From contig NZ_CANMQT010000001.1 in NCBI RefSeq assembly GCF_947500065.1, forward strand, positions 434,001 through 498,000: a stretch of DNA of 64,000 nt, read 5' to 3'. Under the pieces are notes generated by a model. It did no database searches. It was not told the DNA's origin and was given only the letters and a program-made list of their open reading frames with translations. Positions 18,379 to 28,155 of the stretch are shown here, piece after piece. The position numbers and the translations under genes were made by a program. Origin of the DNA: an uncultured Aquimarina sp. GTDB lineage: Bacteria; Bacteroidota; Bacteroidia; Flavobacteriales; Flavobacteriaceae. Within the stretch, counting starts at the first letter, position 1, and each line of letters starts with the position of its first letter.

Positions 18379-20097
18379 TTACCAGAAAAAACCAACTACT
18401 ACAGCCGTTACTATCAACAATATTATGGATAAAATTCTATAATTTTTAAACCAAGGTAATTCTTTAAGATCTTTAGACTCCTCAATAAACATTTCTCTCT
18501 TATATGTATACTCCTTTATTTGTTGTTCCGACTGAGGTTTAGTCGCCAAACTTACTATCATATGCAGAATGACGCATATAACAAATAACCAAGTAGCTTT
18601 TGCCAAGAAATGTAACTCATTTACTTCTGGAATCCAATCAAATGTCTGTGACAAGATCATAAAAACTGCTAATGAAAAACCTACTAACAAACTAACAATA
18701 GAGCCATTTCCGTTAGCACGTTTCCAAAATAACCCAAGCACAAAAGTTGAAACCGCAGGAGGGCAAGTATAAGCAATTACCAATTGTAAATATGTCCACA
18801 AGGAATCACTAACACTCTCAATAAAAGGAACCCATGAAATGGCCAATACTACTAAAACAATAGTAGTTATTTGTCCAACTTTCACCAATTGTTTACTAGT
18901 AAGTTCTGGTTTTAGTTGTTTTACGAAATCCATGGTCACTAAGGTGGATGCAGAATTAAACGTTGCAGAAACTGATGACATCATTGCCGCCATTAATCCT
19001 GCCACTACTAATCCTAACACACCTACTGGCAATAATTGAAATAACAATACTGGATATGTAAGATTTGGACAATCTGCAAGGTTATTGCAAATAGTACCAT
19101 CGGTTAACGCATAATTAAGACTTGTAATATCCAAGGTGCTAAACAATAATAAAGCTAACACTCCCGGAACTACCATAATAAAAATAACTGGCAATTTTAA
19201 TAATCCTGCAAATAAAGCTCCCCAACGTCCGTGATTGAGATCCTTAGCTCCCAAAACACGTTGCACCATAAATTGATTATTTGCCCAAAAGTAAAACCCA
19301 AGTAATGGCACTCCTGTTAGTAATCCCCACCAAGGCATGAATTCATCGTTATCTGGTCTTACCAAGCTAAAGACTTCATCAGAGTTAGCTGGCATGTATT
19401 TTCCTTCTGCTAAGCGATCTCCAAAATTTACTTCTCCTGCAGATAGCATTCCATCTAATTTTGTCATCATACCTGACCATCCACCTCCTAATTGATCAAA
19501 AGCAAAATAGGTTAATAGACAAGATCCTATGATAAGTAAAACTGCCTGTATAACTTCAGTTTGGATTACAGAATTTAATCCTCCGGGAATAGTATATGCC
19601 GCCGCAGCAACTGCCAAGATCACTAAAATCAAAGTAGAATTCATTGAAGGAAACAACAATGTCAACACAATTTTACCAACATACAGACCCGCTGCAGTAT
19701 CTACCAAAATATTACCAACAACGGTAATAAAAGAAAAGTAATATCGTGATCTCTTGTCATATCTTCGCTCTAAAAACTCTGGCATCGTATACACTCCTGA
19801 TCGCAGATAAAACGGAAGAAAGAAGATTGCAAAGAAAATCAACACTACAACCGCAAACCATTCATAATTATAAACATTTATATTGGTTTGATACGCATCA
19901 GAAGCTAAGCCTACCAAGGTAGAACTAGAAATATTAGCCGAAAACAAGGCTATCCCAACAATAGGCCATGTCATGGTTCTACCTCCTAAAAAATAATCTT
20001 CTGAGCTCCCTCGTTTTGATTTAGAAATTCCATAGATAATAATCCCGATGAGATACACTACGATTACCGTAATGTCGATATAAGATAATTCATTCAT
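18379..20097 (-). CDS. Sodium:solute symporter (SSS family), probable sugar uptake
   Basis: I choose the ATG at 20097 (MNELSYIDITVIVVYLIGII), 28 codons inside the longest frame. It places the first membrane helix at the normal distance, and the upstream extension (NSKKNERRSK) looks non-coding. The 572-residue product has about 13-14 helices. SSS features are EDYFLGGRTMTWPIVGIALFSANISSSTLVGL near the N-terminus (sodium-site region) and the central LGLVVAGLMAAMMSSVSATFNSASTL. It resembles SglT-like transporters that take up sugars with sodium. Directly followed by trehalase, it most likely imports glucose released by that enzyme, or trehalose itself; this is inferred from context. A weak TATCTTCA box lies in the 200-base leader. 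Confidence 0.85.
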   Translation of the reverse strand: MNELSYIDITVIVVYLIGIIIYGISKSKRGSSEDYFLGGRTMTWPIVGIALFSANISSSTLVGLASDAYQTNINVYNYEWFAVVVLIFFAIFFLPFYLRSGVYTMPEFLERRYDKRSRYYFSFITVVGNILVDTAAGLYVGKIVLTLLFPSMNSTLILVILAVAAAAYTIPGGLNSVIQTEVIQAVLLIIGSCLLTYFAFDQLGGGWSGMMTKLDGMLSAGEVNFGDRLAEGKYMPANSDEVFSLVRPDNDEFMPWWGLLTGVPLLGFYFWANNQFMVQRVLGAKDLNHGRWGALFAGLLKLPVIFIMVVPGVLALLLFSTLDITSLNYALTDGTICNNLADCPNLTYPVLLFQLLPVGVLGLVVAGLMAAMMSSVSATFNSASTLVTMDFVKQLKPELTSKQLVKVGQITTIVLVVLAISWVPFIESVSDSLWTYLQLVIAYTCPPAVSTFVLGLFWKRANGNGSIVSLLVGFSLAVFMILSQTFDWIPEVNELHFLAKATWLFVICVILHMIVSLATKPQSEQQIKEYTYKREMFIEESKDLKELPWFKNYRILSIILLIVTAVVVGFFW

Positions 20098-20264
20098 GTG
20101 TGAAATGTTTAATGCTTTTGAACGTCTTTCGTTTTTTTTGGAATTACATTCCAAAAAGACTTGATACGTTAAAATCCTCAAGTTTTTAGGTAAAATCTCT
20201 ATGAAGATACAAGTTTATCTTAAAATTATTAACGTTTTCACACCAAAAACAGTTAAAACAATAC

Positions 20265-20280
20265 ATACAACCGTTTGTAT
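20265..20280 (-). terminator. Small palindrome after queG: weak terminator or operator
   Basis: The arms ATACAA and TTGTAT flank a CCGT loop. On the - strand a GTATTGTTTT run follows. It lies 28 bases past the queG stop and about 170 bases before the symporter start. A terminator is the simpler reading, but a 16-base palindrome could also bind a regulator of the sugar operon. Confidence 0.35.
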
Positions 20281-20308
20281 TATGAAATCTTCAAAATAAT
20301 AAAAGTTT

Positions 20309-21232
20309 TTATTCCAAAAACTTAATATTCCGAGTTAAACCAGAAAACTTAGTTCGTTTCACTGCAGATTTCTGGAATACTTTAGAAAATACTTCTTGCG
20401 TAATTTCCTCCCAATCTTTTTTGGTCATTTCCAGCAATTCTGGCTTAGGATTAAAAAGAGGTTCATTGTGTGGTTTTGAAAACCGATTCCAGGGACATAC
20501 ATCTTGACACACGTCACAACCAAACATCCAGTCATCAAACTTTCCTCTATAATCAGAAGGAATCTCTTCTTTTAATTCAATGGTGAAATAAGAAATACAC
20601 TTACTACCATCTACAACATACGGATCTACAATTGCTTGTGTGGGACAAGCATCTATACAAGCGGTACAGGTTCCACAATGATCCGTTACTGGAGTATCAT
20701 ATTCTAGTTCCAGATCAACAATCAATTCCGCGATAAAATAGTAAGACCCTACTTTTTGCGTTAATAGATTACTATTCTTACCAATCCATCCCAACCCACT
20801 TTTTGCCGCCCAAGCTTTATCCAATACTGGAGCTGAGTCTACAAAAGCTCTCCCATGTACTTCTCCTATTGTTTCTGAAATAAATTCCTGAAGTTCTCTA
20901 AGTTTTGATTTAATTACGTGATGATAATCCTGACCATATGCATATTTAGAAATTTTAGGTGCATCTGAATCTTTTTGATTTTCTGAAGGAAAATAATTTA
21001 GTAACAATGATATTACACTTTTTGAGTCCGGAACGAGCAATGTTGGATCAAGACGTTTATCAAAGTGATTCTCCATATAAGACATCTGTCCGTGCATATT
21101 CTGATTCAACCATTTTTCTAAACGAGGCGCTTCTTGTTCCAAAAACTCAGCTTTGCTTATACCACAAGACAAAAAACCAAGGCGTTTAGCCTCCGTTTTG
21201 ATTAGCTGAGTATGTTTATTTTTCGAATTCAA
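20309..21232 (-). CDS. queG: Epoxyqueuosine reductase
   Basis: A 307-residue cytoplasmic iron-sulfur and cobalamin enzyme that reduces epoxyqueuosine to queuosine, the last step of queuosine synthesis in tRNAs with GUN anticodons. The N-terminal cobalamin-binding part has [26 protein letters not shown] (about 128-153). Two 4Fe-4S motifs follow: [12 protein letters not shown] (C186, C189, C192, C196) and [11 protein letters not shown] (C239, C242, C246), plus C212. The protein is shorter than E. coli QueG (about 380) because it lacks the C-terminal HEAT-like extension. The start is a TTG at 21232, 8 bases after the stop of the MscS gene; no in-frame ATG precedes Met46. It is the last gene of the ruvB operon. 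Confidence 0.94.
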   Translation of the reverse strand: MNSKNKHTQLIKTEAKRLGFLSCGISKAEFLEQEAPRLEKWLNQNMHGQMSYMENHFDKRLDPTLLVPDSKSVISLLLNYFPSENQKDSDAPKISKYAYGQDYHHVIKSKLRELQEFISETIGEVHGRAFVDSAPVLDKAWAAKSGLGWIGKNSNLLTQKVGSYYFIAELIVDLELEYDTPVTDHCGTCTACIDACPTQAIVDPYVVDGSKCISYFTIELKEEIPSDYRGKFDDWMFGCDVCQDVCPWNRFSKPHNEPLFNPKPELLEMTKKDWEEITQEVFSKVFQKSAVKRTKFSGLTRNIKFLE

Positions 21233-21240
21233 TTTAATAT

Positions 21241-21762
21241 TTACTCATTATTCATTTCTTCTTTTGGAAATTCATTCATAATCTGGATTCCTTTTTGAAT
21301 AACTAAAGAGGTAGGTAAAGTTATATTTTCACCTTGATCAGTAGTCATAAAGACATAGAAACCTGTAATGTCAATTACTTTTCCTGTCCAATCAAAATCT
21401 TTGTCCAAAACTCTAATTCTATCTCCAATTCTAACAGGATGACTAAAAAATAAAATAATACTTGCCGTGAGATTAGACAATATAGACCACTGTGCAAAAA
21501 AAGCAATTCCAATAACTGCTAATACTGAAGAAATAAAAACGCTAAATTCTTTTAGATCTATTCCCCAAACAATCATCAAAATTATTCCGGCTAAAAGGTA
21601 TTGAAGTAAAAATGATAAATTTAGTATTAACTTTCTTCTATTCGGATTTATGGATCTTAAAACAGAGAATTTTCTAATCGCTAGTTTTGTAATAAGTAAA
21701 AGAAAAAACAAAATCACAAATATAATGGCAGTTAATAAGATCTCATTTTTATATATAATCAT
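21241..21762 (-). CDS. Small mechanosensitive ion channel (MscS family)
   Basis: A 173-residue membrane protein with three hydrophobic helices (about 5-27, 45-65 and 71-100). The last helix and the following loop ([29 protein letters not shown]) match the MscS pore helix and the start of its beta domain. The C-terminal domain is cut short after about 60 residues ([29 protein letters not shown]), so the protein is smaller than E. coli MscS (286 residues) and lacks most of the cytoplasmic cage. Such short forms are common in Bacteroidota. It probably releases solutes on osmotic downshock, though it could act in signalling. It sits between the P450 gene (27-base gap) and queG (8-base gap). Confidence 0.85.
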   Translation of the reverse strand: MIIYKNEILLTAIIFVILFFLLLITKLAIRKFSVLRSINPNRRKLILNLSFLLQYLLAGIILMIVWGIDLKEFSVFISSVLAVIGIAFFAQWSILSNLTASIILFFSHPVRIGDRIRVLDKDFDWTGKVIDITGFYVFMTTDQGENITLPTSLVIQKGIQIMNEFPKEEMNNE

Positions 21763-21789
21763 ATTTTATTTTTTTTAACAAACCCTAAA

Positions 21790-23109
21790 CTACCGAGACA
21801 CAAAAGTAACTACTGCATTTACTGGTTTTAGTGTGATCAACGGTTTTATCTCAATAGGATCAGAAGAAGTAATTTTGTATTTCTTGATCAACTCACTAAT
21901 GGTAACAATCATTTCATACATGGCAAAATTACTTCCTACACACATTCTTGGACCAGCTCCAAAAGGAAAATACCAATCTGAGTATTCTTTCTTATTATCA
22001 GAATGAAATCGATCCGGATCGAAAACTATAGGCTCCTTCCAAAAATCTTGATGTCTATGTATCTCAAAAAATGAAATCAGAATTATAGTTCCCTTGGCTA
22101 ACTGTATTCCATTGTATTCATCTTCTTCTATAGCTATACGATCAGAAAAATACGCAGGAGGATATAAACGCATAGCTTCTTCAATACATTGAGTGGTATA
22201 TTTACTTTCAGCAAATTTTTCCATCAACGACAACTCTTTACCATTAGACTTGGAGACTTCTGCATATACTTTATCCTGAATTTCAGGATGTTTAGCTAAC
22301 AACATTAACGAAAAGCAGAGTGCATTAGAAGTGGTTTCATGTCCTGCAACAAATAGAATGAGAATCTCATCTATCAACTGGTCATTACTCATAGCAGTAC
22401 CATCTTCATACCTAGATTCAAGTAACATATCTAGTAAGTCATCATAGGTCTCTCCAGAATTTCTTCGTTTTTCAATAATTGAATTTAAAATATCACGAGC
22501 TTCATTTGTTAGAGTGATTGTCTTTTTAATTTGTCCACTTAAGTGAAACCACAAACGTTTATAAGGTTGTCTTATTTCACGAATTAAAGATTTCTGTGCT
22601 GCTTCTGTAATATACTGAAGTCTAGCAATTGTGTTACCAGTATCTGTATAACTAAACAATGATTTTGCTACTACTTTAAAAGCCAAATCATTCATTAACG
22701 GATAGACGTCAATTGTCTTATCAAATTCTATTCTTAATAATTCTTCTTTTATTGTATCATTTATTGTTGAAGCTATTACATCTAGCTTTTTCTTATAGAA
22801 CGCTGGCTGGATTAACCTTCTTTGTCTAAGCCAATATTCTCCATTCGAAGTTAATAAACCATTACCTATATATTTTCCTAAATCTTTAGTCTGAAGCGGA
22901 GATTTATGATATTTACGATGTTGATTTTGTAGCATATGTTTAGCAAAACCTGCATCTCTAGTAAAAACAGCAGACTTACCAAATCCCAAATTTACCTCAA
23001 AAATATCTCCGTGTTTTTCAAAATTCTCATTATGAAATGGTAATGGATTCCTGAGAATTTGCTTGGCATTTTTTAGGACCTTGAAAAAAGAAACCTTAGG
23101 GATTGTCAT
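21790..23109 (-). CDS. Cytochrome P450
   Basis: A 439-residue soluble monooxygenase. All P450 landmarks are present: the I-helix oxygen motif AGHETT (255-260), the K-helix ExxR as EAMR (E311-R314), the PxRF-type FDPDRF and the heme loop FPFGAGPRMCVG with axial Cys390. There is no membrane anchor. It resembles the CYP4/CYP102-like fatty-acid hydroxylase group more than the actinobacterial types, which is a weak hint of a fatty acid or terpenoid substrate. No ferredoxin or reductase gene is adjacent, so the electron donors are elsewhere. It lies in an operon between ruvB (26-base gap) and the MscS gene. The substrate cannot be read from sequence. Confidence 0.95.
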   Translation of the reverse strand: MTIPKVSFFKVLKNAKQILRNPLPFHNENFEKHGDIFEVNLGFGKSAVFTRDAGFAKHMLQNQHRKYHKSPLQTKDLGKYIGNGLLTSNGEYWLRQRRLIQPAFYKKKLDVIASTINDTIKEELLRIEFDKTIDVYPLMNDLAFKVVAKSLFSYTDTGNTIARLQYITEAAQKSLIREIRQPYKRLWFHLSGQIKKTITLTNEARDILNSIIEKRRNSGETYDDLLDMLLESRYEDGTAMSNDQLIDEILILFVAGHETTSNALCFSLMLLAKHPEIQDKVYAEVSKSNGKELSLMEKFAESKYTTQCIEEAMRLYPPAYFSDRIAIEEDEYNGIQLAKGTIILISFFEIHRHQDFWKEPIVFDPDRFHSDNKKEYSDWYFPFGAGPRMCVGSNFAMYEMIVTISELIKKYKITSSDPIEIKPLITLKPVNAVVTFVSR

Positions 23110-23135
23110 ATTTTGTTTATTTACAAGAGGATTTA

Positions 23136-24158
23136 TTAAAATAATCCCCCTTGAATTCCTCCTTTTACTCGTCCAAGATGTTTATAGGCAGCTTCTGTAA
23201 CCTCTCTACCTCTAGGCGTTCTCATGATAAAACCTTGTTGAATTAAAAAAGGCTCATATACCTCTTCTATTGTCTCCGCACTTTCGCTAACCGCAGTAGC
23301 AATAGTAGTCAGTCCTACAGGTCCTCCTTTGAACTTATCAATCATAGTAGTTAGAATCTTATTATCCATCTCATCAAGTCCGTGAGCATCAACATTAAGC
23401 GCTTTAAGAGCGAATTTAGAAATCTCTATATCAATACTACCATTTCCTTTAATCTGTGCAAAATCGCGCACTCTACGTAGCAAAGCATTTGCAATTCTAG
23501 GAGTTCCTCTACTTCGTCCTGCAATTTCGATGGCCGCTTCCATAGTAATGGGCACATTTAATATATAAGCACTTCTCTCTACAATGGTTGCCAAAAGTTC
23601 TGTGCTATAATATTGTAATCTAGACTGAATCCCGAAACGTGCTCGCATTGGTGCCGTTAACAAACCTGATCTGGTAGTTGCCCCGACTAACGTAAACGGG
23701 TTTAAATTAATCTGAACGGTACGTGCATTTGGACCACTTTCGATCATTATATCAATCTTATAATCTTCCATAGCTGAGTAAAGATACTCTTCTACAATAG
23801 GGCTCAATCGATGGATTTCGTCTATGAATAGGACATCTCTATCATCCAAGTTAGTAAGTAGCCCCGCCAAATCTCCCGGTTTATCCAAAACAGGACCTGA
23901 AGTAACTTTAATCCCAACTCCTAATTCATTAGCAAGAATATGTGCTAATGTAGTTTTTCCTAATCCTGGTGGCCCATGAAATAGTGTGTGATCTAGAGCC
24001 TCATCTCTTAAATTAGCCGCTTGAACAAAAATCTTTAAATTCTCAAGCACCTGATCTTGTCCAGCAAAATCTTCAAAAGTAAGAGGTCTTAAGGCTCTTT
24101 CTATATCCAGATCTTCATTAGAAAAATTATCACTTGATGGATTGAGGTTTTCGTTCAT
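23136..24158 (-). CDS. ruvB: Holliday junction DNA helicase RuvB
   Basis: A 340-residue AAA+ motor that drives Holliday junction branch migration with RuvA. It has the N-terminal segment [19 protein letters not shown], the Walker A motif [16 protein letters not shown] (61-76), Walker [12 protein letters not shown], the sensor 1 region [20 protein letters not shown] and a C-terminal winged helix ([35 protein letters not shown]). Length is normal. It is the first gene of a four-gene operon with P450, MscS and queG. The start ATG follows a perfect -7 box by about 27 bases. Confidence 0.97.
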   Translation of the reverse strand: MNENLNPSSDNFSNEDLDIERALRPLTFEDFAGQDQVLENLKIFVQAANLRDEALDHTLFHGPPGLGKTTLAHILANELGVGIKVTSGPVLDKPGDLAGLLTNLDDRDVLFIDEIHRLSPIVEEYLYSAMEDYKIDIMIESGPNARTVQINLNPFTLVGATTRSGLLTAPMRARFGIQSRLQYYSTELLATIVERSAYILNVPITMEAAIEIAGRSRGTPRIANALLRRVRDFAQIKGNGSIDIEISKFALKALNVDAHGLDEMDNKILTTMIDKFKGGPVGLTTIATAVSESAETIEEVYEPFLIQQGFIMRTPRGREVTEAAYKHLGRVKGGIQGGLF

Positions 24159-24184
24159 TTTTTATAAAATTCAAAATACTAAAG

Positions 24185-24192
24185 CAAATATA
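24185..24192 (-). promoter_or_regulatory. Probable -7 box of the ruvB operon
   Basis: TATATTTG on the - strand matches TAnnTTTG and stands about 27 bases before the ruvB ATG. No TTG is found at the ideal -33 distance. Confidence 0.4.
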
Positions 24193-24316
24193 CTAGAAAA
24201 AGAGAGAGTGTATTCATTACAACAATGCTTTACATGCTTAATTATTCAATTGAGTATATCACAAATCAAATAGGCATTAAATTTACCCTTTATATCTTTA
24301 TACACACTACCGTATA

Positions 24317-25018
24317 CTAAATAAACCTAGAGTTCTCAGTTTCTTCTATAGGTTTAGCATTTATCAAAAATTTAAGATAAAAAAGCATTGCTACAATATC
24401 CGTGGTATAAATAACCGCTTCAAAAACTAAATTATTATAGTACAACTCCTGGATAGGAACCAAAGCATTTACCAAAATACAACCACTTCCTGCAATTAAT
24501 AAATAGTAAGAGTAGGTATAACGATTTCTTAAATAAATTATGAAACAGCATCCTAAAAAATAAAATAAAGAAATAACTATTATTACTCCATAACCAATAG
24601 AATCTTCAAAACTCGGCATCGTCATATTAAAAATAGAAAAAGTAAGATACAGAACCAACGTTGCCCCAATTAACACCGAAGGTGAAAATATTTCTTTGTA
24701 TTTAATATCCTTAAAAGAAATATATGGTAATAATAAATAGGAACATAAAAAATAATATAGCGGTAATAATATACCTATATACTCGAAGAACCGATCAAAA
24801 TCGCTTAAGACAAGGACATCATTAACCATAATGATTATGATAATTAAAGGGTATAAAAGACCAACTCTACCTCTATTTTCTATATAGATCCAAATAAGCG
24901 CCAAGGATGAAATAGGTTTTATATAAACCAGTTCTTGGTTACCAAAAAACAACCCACAAAAAAACACCACAACAATGCAGATATAACAAAAGATATGTGC
25001 TGGGGAGAAGGAGTTCAA
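24317..25018 (-). CDS. YhhN-like integral membrane protein
   Basis: A 233-residue protein made of about eight membrane helices. Features that resemble the YhhN/TMEM86 (lysoplasmalogenase-like) family are the KP pair in helix 2 (VYIKPISSLALIW), a polar NDVLVLSD segment in helix 3 and a closing YTTDIVAMLFYLKFLI helix. These are weak, so I give it as a likely family, not a function; human TMEM86B cleaves vinyl-ether lysolipids, but bacterial members are poorly known. The start is a TTG (MNSFSPAHIF), with an in-frame stop eight codons upstream and no ATG that would keep the first helices. It stands alone between the ruvB operon and the cox operon terminator. Confidence 0.55.
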   Translation of the reverse strand: MNSFSPAHIFCYICIVVVFFCGLFFGNQELVYIKPISSLALIWIYIENRGRVGLLYPLIIIIIMVNDVLVLSDFDRFFEYIGILLPLYYFLCSYLLLPYISFKDIKYKEIFSPSVLIGATLVLYLTFSIFNMTMPSFEDSIGYGVIIVISLFYFLGCCFIIYLRNRYTYSYYLLIAGSGCILVNALVPIQELYYNNLVFEAVIYTTDIVAMLFYLKFLINAKPIEETENSRFI

Positions 25019-25117
25019 TTTCGGTTGTTCTATTTATAGCCTAAAATAAAACTAAAATTCAACTTAACAAATTACTAAGCATTACTTCTATATCATGAAG
25101 CAATGTATTTCTAGATT

Positions 25118-25165
25118 AAAAAAACAAAACCCTTTTGACTGAGCTCAAAAGGGTTTTGTTTTTTT
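25118..25165 (-). terminator. Strong intrinsic terminator of the act-cox operon
   Basis: Complementary arms of about 20 bases with the core CAAAACCCTTTTGA / TCAAAAGGGTTTTG are flanked by A7 and T7 runs, so it could work in both directions. It follows the coxA stop at 25180. Confidence 0.9.
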
Positions 25166-25179
25166 ATATCAAAGTCAAT

Positions 25180-27000
25180 TTAATGATGCATTTCTTCTTC
25201 TCCATCCTGTAGAGGAATAATCTGAGACACATAATCTTGTCCCGGAATTACATATTCTCCATCTTCTCTAGTCTTACTATAATCATAAGGCCATCTGTAT
25301 ACGTGAGGAATTTCTCCAGGCCAGTTACCGTGCATATGCTCTACTGGTGTTGTCCATTCCATAGTATTTGATTTCCAAGGGTTCTGAACGGCTTTCTTTC
25401 CGTAGAAAATAGAAATTATGAAATTATATAAGAATACTAACTGACCTGCTGCTGTAATTAATGCAAAAACAGTAATCAATACATTAGTATCTGCTAAATC
25501 ATCAAAATATGGGAAATTACTATTCGTATAGTAACGACGTGGTAATCCTGCCATACCAATGAAGTGCATAGGGAAGAATACTCCGTAAGCTCCAATTGCT
25601 GTTACCCAGAAATGTACATATCCAAGATTTTTATTCATCATCTTGCCATACATCTTAGGGAACCAATGATATACTCCTGCAAATAAACCGTATAACGCCG
25701 AGATACCCATTACCAAGTGGAAATGTGCTACAACGAAATAGGTATCGTGTACATTAATATCTAATGTACTATCTCCAAGTATAATTCCTGTAAGTCCTCC
25801 CGTAATAAATGTAGATACTAATCCAATAGAAAATAGCATCGCAGGGTTGAGCTGGAGATTACCTTTCCAGAGTGTGGTTATATAATTAAATGCTTTTACC
25901 GCAGATGGTATCGCAATCAATAATGTTGTAAATGTAAATACTGAACCTAAGAATGGATTCATCCCAGAGATAAACATATGGTGACCCCAAACAATTGTTG
26001 ATAAAAATGCTATAGCTAAGATAGAAGCAACCATCGCTCTATATCCAAAGATAGGTTTACGCGCATTTGTTGCTATGATCTCTGAAGTTATACCTAAGGC
26101 AGGTAATAATACAATATATACTTCTGGGTGACCTAAGAACCAAAATAAATGCTCAAATAATACTGGTGAACCTCCTTGGTTATGCAATACCTCTCCTGCT
26201 ATATATATATCACTTAAATAAAATGAAGTTCCAAAACCTCTATCCATTATTAACAATAAAGCTGCCGATAATAGTACTGGAAACGAAACGATACCAATAA
26301 TAGCTGTTACAAAAAATGCCCATATTGTTAACGGCATACGTGTCATCGACATTCCTTTGGTACGTAAGTTAATCACAGTAACTACATAATTCAATGATCC
26401 TAATAAAGAAGATGCGATGAAAATTGCCATAGACACTAACCATAATGTCATTCCTGTACCAGAACCACCTATTGCTTGTGGCAATGCACTTAATGGCGGA
26501 TAAATAGTCCATCCAGCGGAAGCAGGTCCTGCTTCTGCGAAAAGAGATAACACCATTATCACACTACTAAGGAAAAACAACCAATATGAAATCATGTTCA
26601 GAAATCCGGAAGCCATATCTCTAGCCCCAATCTGTAATGGAATCAAGAGGTTACTAAATGTTCCACTAAGACCCGCGGTCAATACAAAGAACACCATAAT
26701 AGTACCATGGATAGTTACCAATGCCAAATACATACTTGCATCCATCACTCCATCTTCTCCAAACTTACCAAGTAATACTTCGAAGATTGTAAATTTATGA
26801 TCAGGCCATGCTAATTGTAACCTAAACAGTATTGACATTGCAATACCAATAATCCCCATTATCAAACCAGTAATTAGATACTGCTTGGAGATCATTTTAT
26901 GATCCTGACTAAAAATATATTTAGTTATGAATGTCTCTTTATGATGATGTCCGTGATCGTGATCTTCTTCGTGACCATCTACGTGTGCTATTGCTGACAT
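25180..27000 (-). CDS. ctaD: Cytochrome c oxidase subunit I
   Basis: A 606-residue catalytic subunit of an aa3-type heme-copper oxidase with 12 or more membrane helices. It reduces oxygen to water and pumps protons. The expected ligands are visible: TIHGTIMVFFVL (low-spin heme His), FWFLGHPEVYIVLLP (CuB His with the cross-linked Tyr), VWGHHMFISGM (CuB His pair) and VVAHFHLVMG (heme His pair). The N-terminus has a short His- and Asp-rich stretch (about residues 6-21) before the first helix. It is the last gene of the act-cox operon, 45 bases after subunit II. Subunit III is not adjacent but is encoded at the left edge of the window. Confidence 0.96.
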   Translation of the reverse strand: MSAIAHVDGHEEDHDHGHHHKETFITKYIFSQDHKMISKQYLITGLIMGIIGIAMSILFRLQLAWPDHKFTIFEVLLGKFGEDGVMDASMYLALVTIHGTIMVFFVLTAGLSGTFSNLLIPLQIGARDMASGFLNMISYWLFFLSSVIMVLSLFAEAGPASAGWTIYPPLSALPQAIGGSGTGMTLWLVSMAIFIASSLLGSLNYVVTVINLRTKGMSMTRMPLTIWAFFVTAIIGIVSFPVLLSAALLLIMDRGFGTSFYLSDIYIAGEVLHNQGGSPVLFEHLFWFLGHPEVYIVLLPALGITSEIIATNARKPIFGYRAMVASILAIAFLSTIVWGHHMFISGMNPFLGSVFTFTTLLIAIPSAVKAFNYITTLWKGNLQLNPAMLFSIGLVSTFITGGLTGIILGDSTLDINVHDTYFVVAHFHLVMGISALYGLFAGVYHWFPKMYGKMMNKNLGYVHFWVTAIGAYGVFFPMHFIGMAGLPRRYYTNSNFPYFDDLADTNVLITVFALITAAGQLVFLYNFIISIFYGKKAVQNPWKSNTMEWTTPVEHMHGNWPGEIPHVYRWPYDYSKTREDGEYVIPGQDYVSQIIPLQDGEEEMHH

Positions 27001-27045
27001 ACAGTTATTCTTTTAATAAAATATATATTAATTTTTCTTTTCTCT

Positions 27046-28122
27046 CTAGTTACTTGCTTGAGCAGATAATTGCTCCTTAAACGTTTGTTGTGTTTTCAAC
27101 CAAGCATTATAATCTTCTTCTGATTCAACTACAATCTTCATTTGCATATTATAATGTGAGGTTCCACAGATCTTATTACACAACAAATAGTAGTCAAATT
27201 CATACGTCTCTAGTGCCTCATCACCTGCAGCGATTAATTGCTTGCTTTTTTCTTTTCTAATTTTGTTGATAGTTGCCACCTTTTCTACCATAAACTCACT
27301 ATTACGCATTTCATCAGAAGTTAGTATGGGCGTGTATGAGAATTCAGTGATCATTCCTGGCACCACATTCATCTGTGCTCTAAAGAATGGCATATATGCA
27401 GAGTGTAATACATCCTGAGAACGCATCTTAAAGATAACCTTTCTATTAACTGGTAAATGCAATTCACTTACGATTTTGTCATCCATCCCATAAGAATCAG
27501 ATGCATCCAAACCTAATGAATTAACTCCTTCTATAAAACGAACATTTGCCTTTCCTAAAACATTATCCTCTCCAGAATATCTAGCTCTCCAATCGAACTG
27601 ATAAGCATATAACTCTATAATCAGTGGATCCCCTTCTTCTTCGTCGATATTCATAATATCTGTCCAGGTGAATAATCCGTATATAATTAATCCTGCTAAT
27701 ACAATAACTGGAATAATTGTCCAGATAAACTCTAGCTTATCATTATCAGCAAAAAATAAGGCTTTATTGTTTTTATTCCCTCTATACTTGTAAGAAAAGA
27801 AATGTAATAATCCTTGTGTAATAAATTGTACAATAAATATCAATATCATTGATATAATCATCAATCTATCGTACTCAATACCATGTTCTGAAGCCGATTC
27901 AGGAAGGAAAAATGTATGATATTGCACAAAGCAATATATAGTTAAAAGGTACATGAATATTACAAAAGCAAGCATTAACTTACCTTGTAAGTTATTATCC
28001 TTGTCGTTAGCTACTTGAGAATTATCAGCACCTTTAGCCTGAGATAATTTCAATATTTTTGACATCTGCCATAAGGAGATTCCAATAAGCGCTATAACTA
28101 CTATGGTTAAGAATACAGTCAT
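27046..28122 (-). CDS. ctaC: Cytochrome c oxidase subunit II
   Basis: A 358-residue subunit that carries the CuA centre and takes electrons from cytochrome c. The N-terminus has one helix (about 2-15), then two more (about 48-66 and 88-108) and a further one near 130-150 (FIWTIIPVIVLAGLIIYGLF). The periplasmic cupredoxin domain follows, with AYQFDWRARY (aromatic electron-entry region), HSAYMPFFRAQMNVVPG and the CuA loop CNKICGTSHYNMQM, which has both cysteines, the His and the Met. There is no C-terminal cytochrome c domain, so this is not a caa3-type fusion; the donor is probably the ActE cytochrome or a soluble one. It follows actF with a 33-base gap. Confidence 0.94.
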   Translation of the reverse strand: MTVFLTIVVIALIGISLWQMSKILKLSQAKGADNSQVANDKDNNLQGKLMLAFVIFMYLLTIYCFVQYHTFFLPESASEHGIEYDRLMIISMILIFIVQFITQGLLHFFSYKYRGNKNNKALFFADNDKLEFIWTIIPVIVLAGLIIYGLFTWTDIMNIDEEEGDPLIIELYAYQFDWRARYSGEDNVLGKANVRFIEGVNSLGLDASDSYGMDDKIVSELHLPVNRKVIFKMRSQDVLHSAYMPFFRAQMNVVPGMITEFSYTPILTSDEMRNSEFMVEKVATINKIRKEKSKQLIAAGDEALETYEFDYYLLCNKICGTSHYNMQMKIVVESEEDYNAWLKTQQTFKEQLSAQASN

Positions 28123-28155
28123 TTTTTATCTATCTTCTTTTTTACGATCTAATTT

